From NCBI RefSeq assembly GCF_009764265.1, contig NZ_RWIR01000052.1, positions 1-64,000 on the forward strand: a stretch of DNA of 64,000 nt, written 5' to 3'. Below the pieces are notes generated by a model. It saw only the letters and a list, made by a program, of their open reading frames with translations, was not told the DNA's origin and made no database searches. Every line of letters starts with the position of its first letter. Positions within the stretch are counted from its first letter, which is position 1. Positions 61,884 through 64,000 of the stretch are shown here, in pieces. A program made the position numbers and the translations under genes. Source of the stretch: Pseudomonas sp. PB101 (lineage in GTDB: Bacteria > Pseudomonadota > Gammaproteobacteria > Pseudomonadales > Pseudomonadaceae).

Positions 61884-62615
61884 TCAGAAGCGCGCTTTGG
61901 GCGTCGCCACAGGAATTGGCAGGCTGCCATCAAGCGGCAGGAAACTGCCTTGATCGGCGTCGTACGCTTTGATTTCGCTGGTTTCGATGTTGTAGACCCA
62001 GCCGTGGATAAACAACTGACCGTTGGCCATGCGCGAGGCCACCGACGGATGGGTGCGCAGATGCTGCAACTGGGCGATCACATTCTCTTCGGTGAGGATG
62101 TGCATGCTTTCGCTTTCGTTAGAGCAGTTGCAGTTCTCCTGCACCATGGTCTTGGCCACTTCGGCGTGACGCAGCCACGCTTTGACCGTGGGCATTTTTT
62201 CCAGACTGTCCGGGTTGAGCACCGCGCGCATGGCGCCGCAGTCGGAATGCCCGCAAATGATGATGTGATGCACACCCAGAGCCAGTACGGCGTACTCGAT
62301 GGCCGTGGATACGCCCCCGTTCATTTGCCCGTAAGGCGGTACGACGTTACCGACGTTGCGGGTCACGAACAGATCGCCAGGGGAGCTTTGAGTGATTAAT
62401 TCAGGAACGATGCGCGAATCGGCGCAGGCAATGAACATCGCGCGTGGCCGCTGGGCCGTGGCGAGTTTCTTGAAGAGCTCTTCCTGCTGGGGAAATATCT
62501 CATGATGAAAATGCAAAAAACCGTCAACGATATGCTGCAACGCCGCATCGGCGGATTCGGCCTCGGGTTGGGCTGAAGCCGACGCAGCCAACGGCTGTTT
62601 ATCCTTGTCACTCAT
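61884..62615 (-). CDS. Beta-class carbonic anhydrase
   Basis: 243 aa. Zinc ligands C64, the dyad D66-R68 in IACADSRIVPE, and HIIICGHSDCGAMRA. Interconverts CO2 and bicarbonate. Same strand as SulP, 90 bp upstream of its start, probably one operon. An N-terminal Ala-rich extension of about 25 aa is variable. Confidence 0.95.
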   Translation of the reverse strand: MSDKDKQPLAASASAQPEAESADAALQHIVDGFLHFHHEIFPQQEELFKKLATAQRPRAMFIACADSRIVPELITQSSPGDLFVTRNVGNVVPPYGQMNGGVSTAIEYAVLALGVHHIIICGHSDCGAMRAVLNPDSLEKMPTVKAWLRHAEVAKTMVQENCNCSNESESMHILTEENVIAQLQHLRTHPSVASRMANGQLFIHGWVYNIETSEIKAYDADQGSFLPLDGSLPIPVATPKARF

Positions 62616-62859
62616 GAATTCATCCTCATTGGCGGGCTCGCAAAGTCGTCCCGTGGGGTCCGGTGTGGAGCCAGTGGCTGGTTAAAAAACATCCGGGCCA
62701 AACATCTCGACCAGTCAGTCACTCGATGAACAAGGTAGCGGCCGAATCTTAATTGAAACTGAATAAAACGCTCTAGAACGCGTGTTCCAGGTCACAAAAA
62801 ACGTGACCACCCTAAAGCTCGAGGGCGCTCCTCAGTACTCAACCATAGGCCAATTGTCC
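62616..62859. other. Non-coding spacer upstream of carbonic anhydrase
   Basis: 244 bp. It holds the carbonic anhydrase promoter, presumably; no repeat or hairpin stands out. Confidence 0.4.
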
Positions 62860-63918
62860 TCAAATCAACGACATTTGGCGACCCGGCGGACAAAAGGCGT
62901 CGCAGTCCAGATTGAACCCCTCCCGGCGATTGAGCCCCAGCCGCTTGATCGCCTTGGCAAAGCGCTGGGCCAGCAAGTCCGCAAACGGGCCTTCGCCGCG
63001 CATTCGAGCGCCAAAGCGGCTGTCATAGAGTTCACCGCCACGGCTCTGGCGAATCAGGCTCAGCACATGCGCGGCCCGCTGCGGATAATGGGCGCCCAGC
63101 CATTCCTCGAACAGCGGCGCCACTTCCAGCGGCAAGCGCAACATCATGTAGGCAGCGCTCTGCGCCCCGGCTGCATGGGCCTCGGTGAGCAGGCTTTCGA
63201 GCTCGCTGTCGTTGATCATCGGGATCATCGGTGAACACAGGACGCCGACCGGGATGCCCGCCTCGCGCATCACCCGAATGGCCCGCAACCGCGCCTTGGG
63301 TGCTGCGGCGCGGGGCTCGAGGATGCGCTTGAGTTCGTCGTCCAGGGTGGTCAGGCTGATCATTACCGCCACCAGTCTTTGGCTGGCAAGCTCGGTCAGC
63401 AGGTCCAGGTCACGCAGAATCAGCGAGCCCTTGGTGACGATGGTCACCGGATGCCGGTAACGCAGGAGTACTTCGAGGGTTCGACGCGTGATCCGGTATT
63501 CGCGCTCGATCGGCTGATACGGGTCGGTGTTGGAACCGAGGTTGATCGGCGCACATTGATAGCCACGCCTGGACAACTGCTCCTCCAGCACATCCACGGC
63601 GTTGGTCTTGGCGATCAGTTTTGTCTCGAAATCCAGCCCGGGCGACATGTCCCAATAGGCGTGGCTCGGTCTTGCATAACAATAGATACAACCATGCTCG
63701 CAGCCGCGGTAGGGATTGATCGACCGATCGAATGGCAAATCCGGCGAGGTATTGCGGGTGATGATGGTTTTCGCCGTTTCGATGCGCACCTCGGTGCCTT
63801 GGGTAACCGGTGCTTCCTGATACCAGCCGTCGTCTTCGACCACCGAACGATTGGGGGCGAAACGGTTGTGCGGGTTGGTCGCGGTGCCGCGGCCACGGGG
63901 AGGAGATGGCGTGTGCAT
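62860..63918 (-). CDS. PA0069-type radical SAM protein (SplB-like)
   Basis: 352 aa from ATG 63918 (GTG 63927 possible). The [4Fe-4S] motif C73-x3-C77-x2-C80 is in PYRGCEHGCIYCYARP. NLGSNTDPYQPIEREYRITR is conserved in the DNA-repair photolyase-like (COG1533) group. Behind a perfect LexA box, so part of the SOS response. Likely acts on nucleic acid, but the substrate is unknown. Confidence 0.9.
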   Translation of the reverse strand: MHTPSPPRGRGTATNPHNRFAPNRSVVEDDGWYQEAPVTQGTEVRIETAKTIITRNTSPDLPFDRSINPYRGCEHGCIYCYARPSHAYWDMSPGLDFETKLIAKTNAVDVLEEQLSRRGYQCAPINLGSNTDPYQPIEREYRITRRTLEVLLRYRHPVTIVTKGSLILRDLDLLTELASQRLVAVMISLTTLDDELKRILEPRAAAPKARLRAIRVMREAGIPVGVLCSPMIPMINDSELESLLTEAHAAGAQSAAYMMLRLPLEVAPLFEEWLGAHYPQRAAHVLSLIRQSRGGELYDSRFGARMRGEGPFADLLAQRFAKAIKRLGLNRREGFNLDCDAFCPPGRQMSLI

Positions 63919-63934
63919 GAAAAACACCCAATGA

Positions 63935-63950
63935 CTGTATGCGCATACAG
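63935..63950. promoter_or_regulatory. LexA (SOS) box
   Basis: CTGTATGCGCATACAG, a perfect 16-bp palindrome of the CTGT-N8-ACAG type, 17 bp upstream of the radical SAM ATG. LexA bound here would block transcription until DNA damage. Confidence 0.85.
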
Positions 63951-64000
63951 TACGCCGATCAAAACCACTCGACCAGCACCGTTCGGCACTTTCTAATCAT
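63951..64000. other. Right edge, nothing assigned
   Basis: 50 bp; no feature supported. A minus-strand frame enters from 64000 and stops at 63959, too short to judge. Confidence 0.3.

Noticed and set aside
1..64000. Replication origin, prophage, IS or genomic island
   Set aside because: Gene content recalls regions on both sides of the Pseudomonas origin, but dnaA, gyrB and DnaA-box clusters are absent. No integrase, transposase or phage genes were found.

Overview
The window is bacterial chromosome from a Pseudomonas, most likely the P. fluorescens group. The evidence is dense high-GC coding sequence and gene order that runs almost gene for gene like known Pseudomonas blocks: trpBA/trpI; gltP to algB-kinB to dsbA to polA to znu to metNIQ; the cox/cta cluster with SulP and carbonic anhydrase; and a PA0069-type radical SAM gene. 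Paired REP palindromes of the 'gcgagc-N2-gctcgc' kind are also typical. I see no prophage, insertion sequence, CRISPR array, tRNA or rRNA gene. The species call is inference from remembered synteny; no search was run.

Layout. (1) 1-9.6 kb: a left edge that resembles sequence upstream of rRNA operons; glutarate degradation (gcoT, gcdH, LysR gcdR); the three-subunit proton-pumping transhydrogenase pntAA-pntAB-pntB; a succinate/acetyl-CoA CoA-transferase; a DUF1127 gene behind an operator-like repeat array, and a decayed second copy of that unit. (2) 9.7-24 kb: three tandem DUF2388 secreted proteins and a DUF4105 protein with HELTH; trpBA with divergent trpI; DUF883, dodecin, two DUF1161 proteins, an LLM flavin oxidoreductase, OsmC; two paralogous lipoproteins beside an HELAH aminopeptidase; an SpmA/SpmB-like membrane protein; gltP. 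(3) 24-36 kb: a gene-poor stretch, DUF1328 and a 95-aa membrane protein, then algB-kinB, an EAL phosphodiesterase, the amidase AmpDh2, a GGDEF cyclase, an endonuclease-family protein, dsbA and two c-type cytochromes. (4) 36-45.4 kb: engB, a homologue of the envelope-stress sRNA ErsA behind an AlgU-type promoter, polA, DUF2782, thrB, and the zinc locus znuA/zur-znuC-znuB. (5) 45.4-64 kb: katE, metNIQ, the aa3-type oxidase with its assembly factors (senC, ctaB, ctaA, a Sco-like protein, SURF1, coIII, ctaG, coxA, coxB), a SulP transporter with a beta carbonic anhydrase, and a radical SAM gene behind a perfect SOS box.

Regulation visible in the sequence: a candidate TrpI dyad, a candidate Zur box, a Crc/Hfq CA-motif at the gltP start, an AlgU-type promoter for ersA, a sigma-S-type -10 upstream of coxB, a LexA box, and several intrinsic terminators. 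Eight REP pairs in at least three sequence families sit at gene ends.

Most of the window is conserved core genome. The least described parts are the DUF2388/DUF4105 operon, the DUF1127 duplication with its operator array, the unassigned 750 bp upstream of gltP, and the CxxxC membrane protein inside the cox assembly operon.
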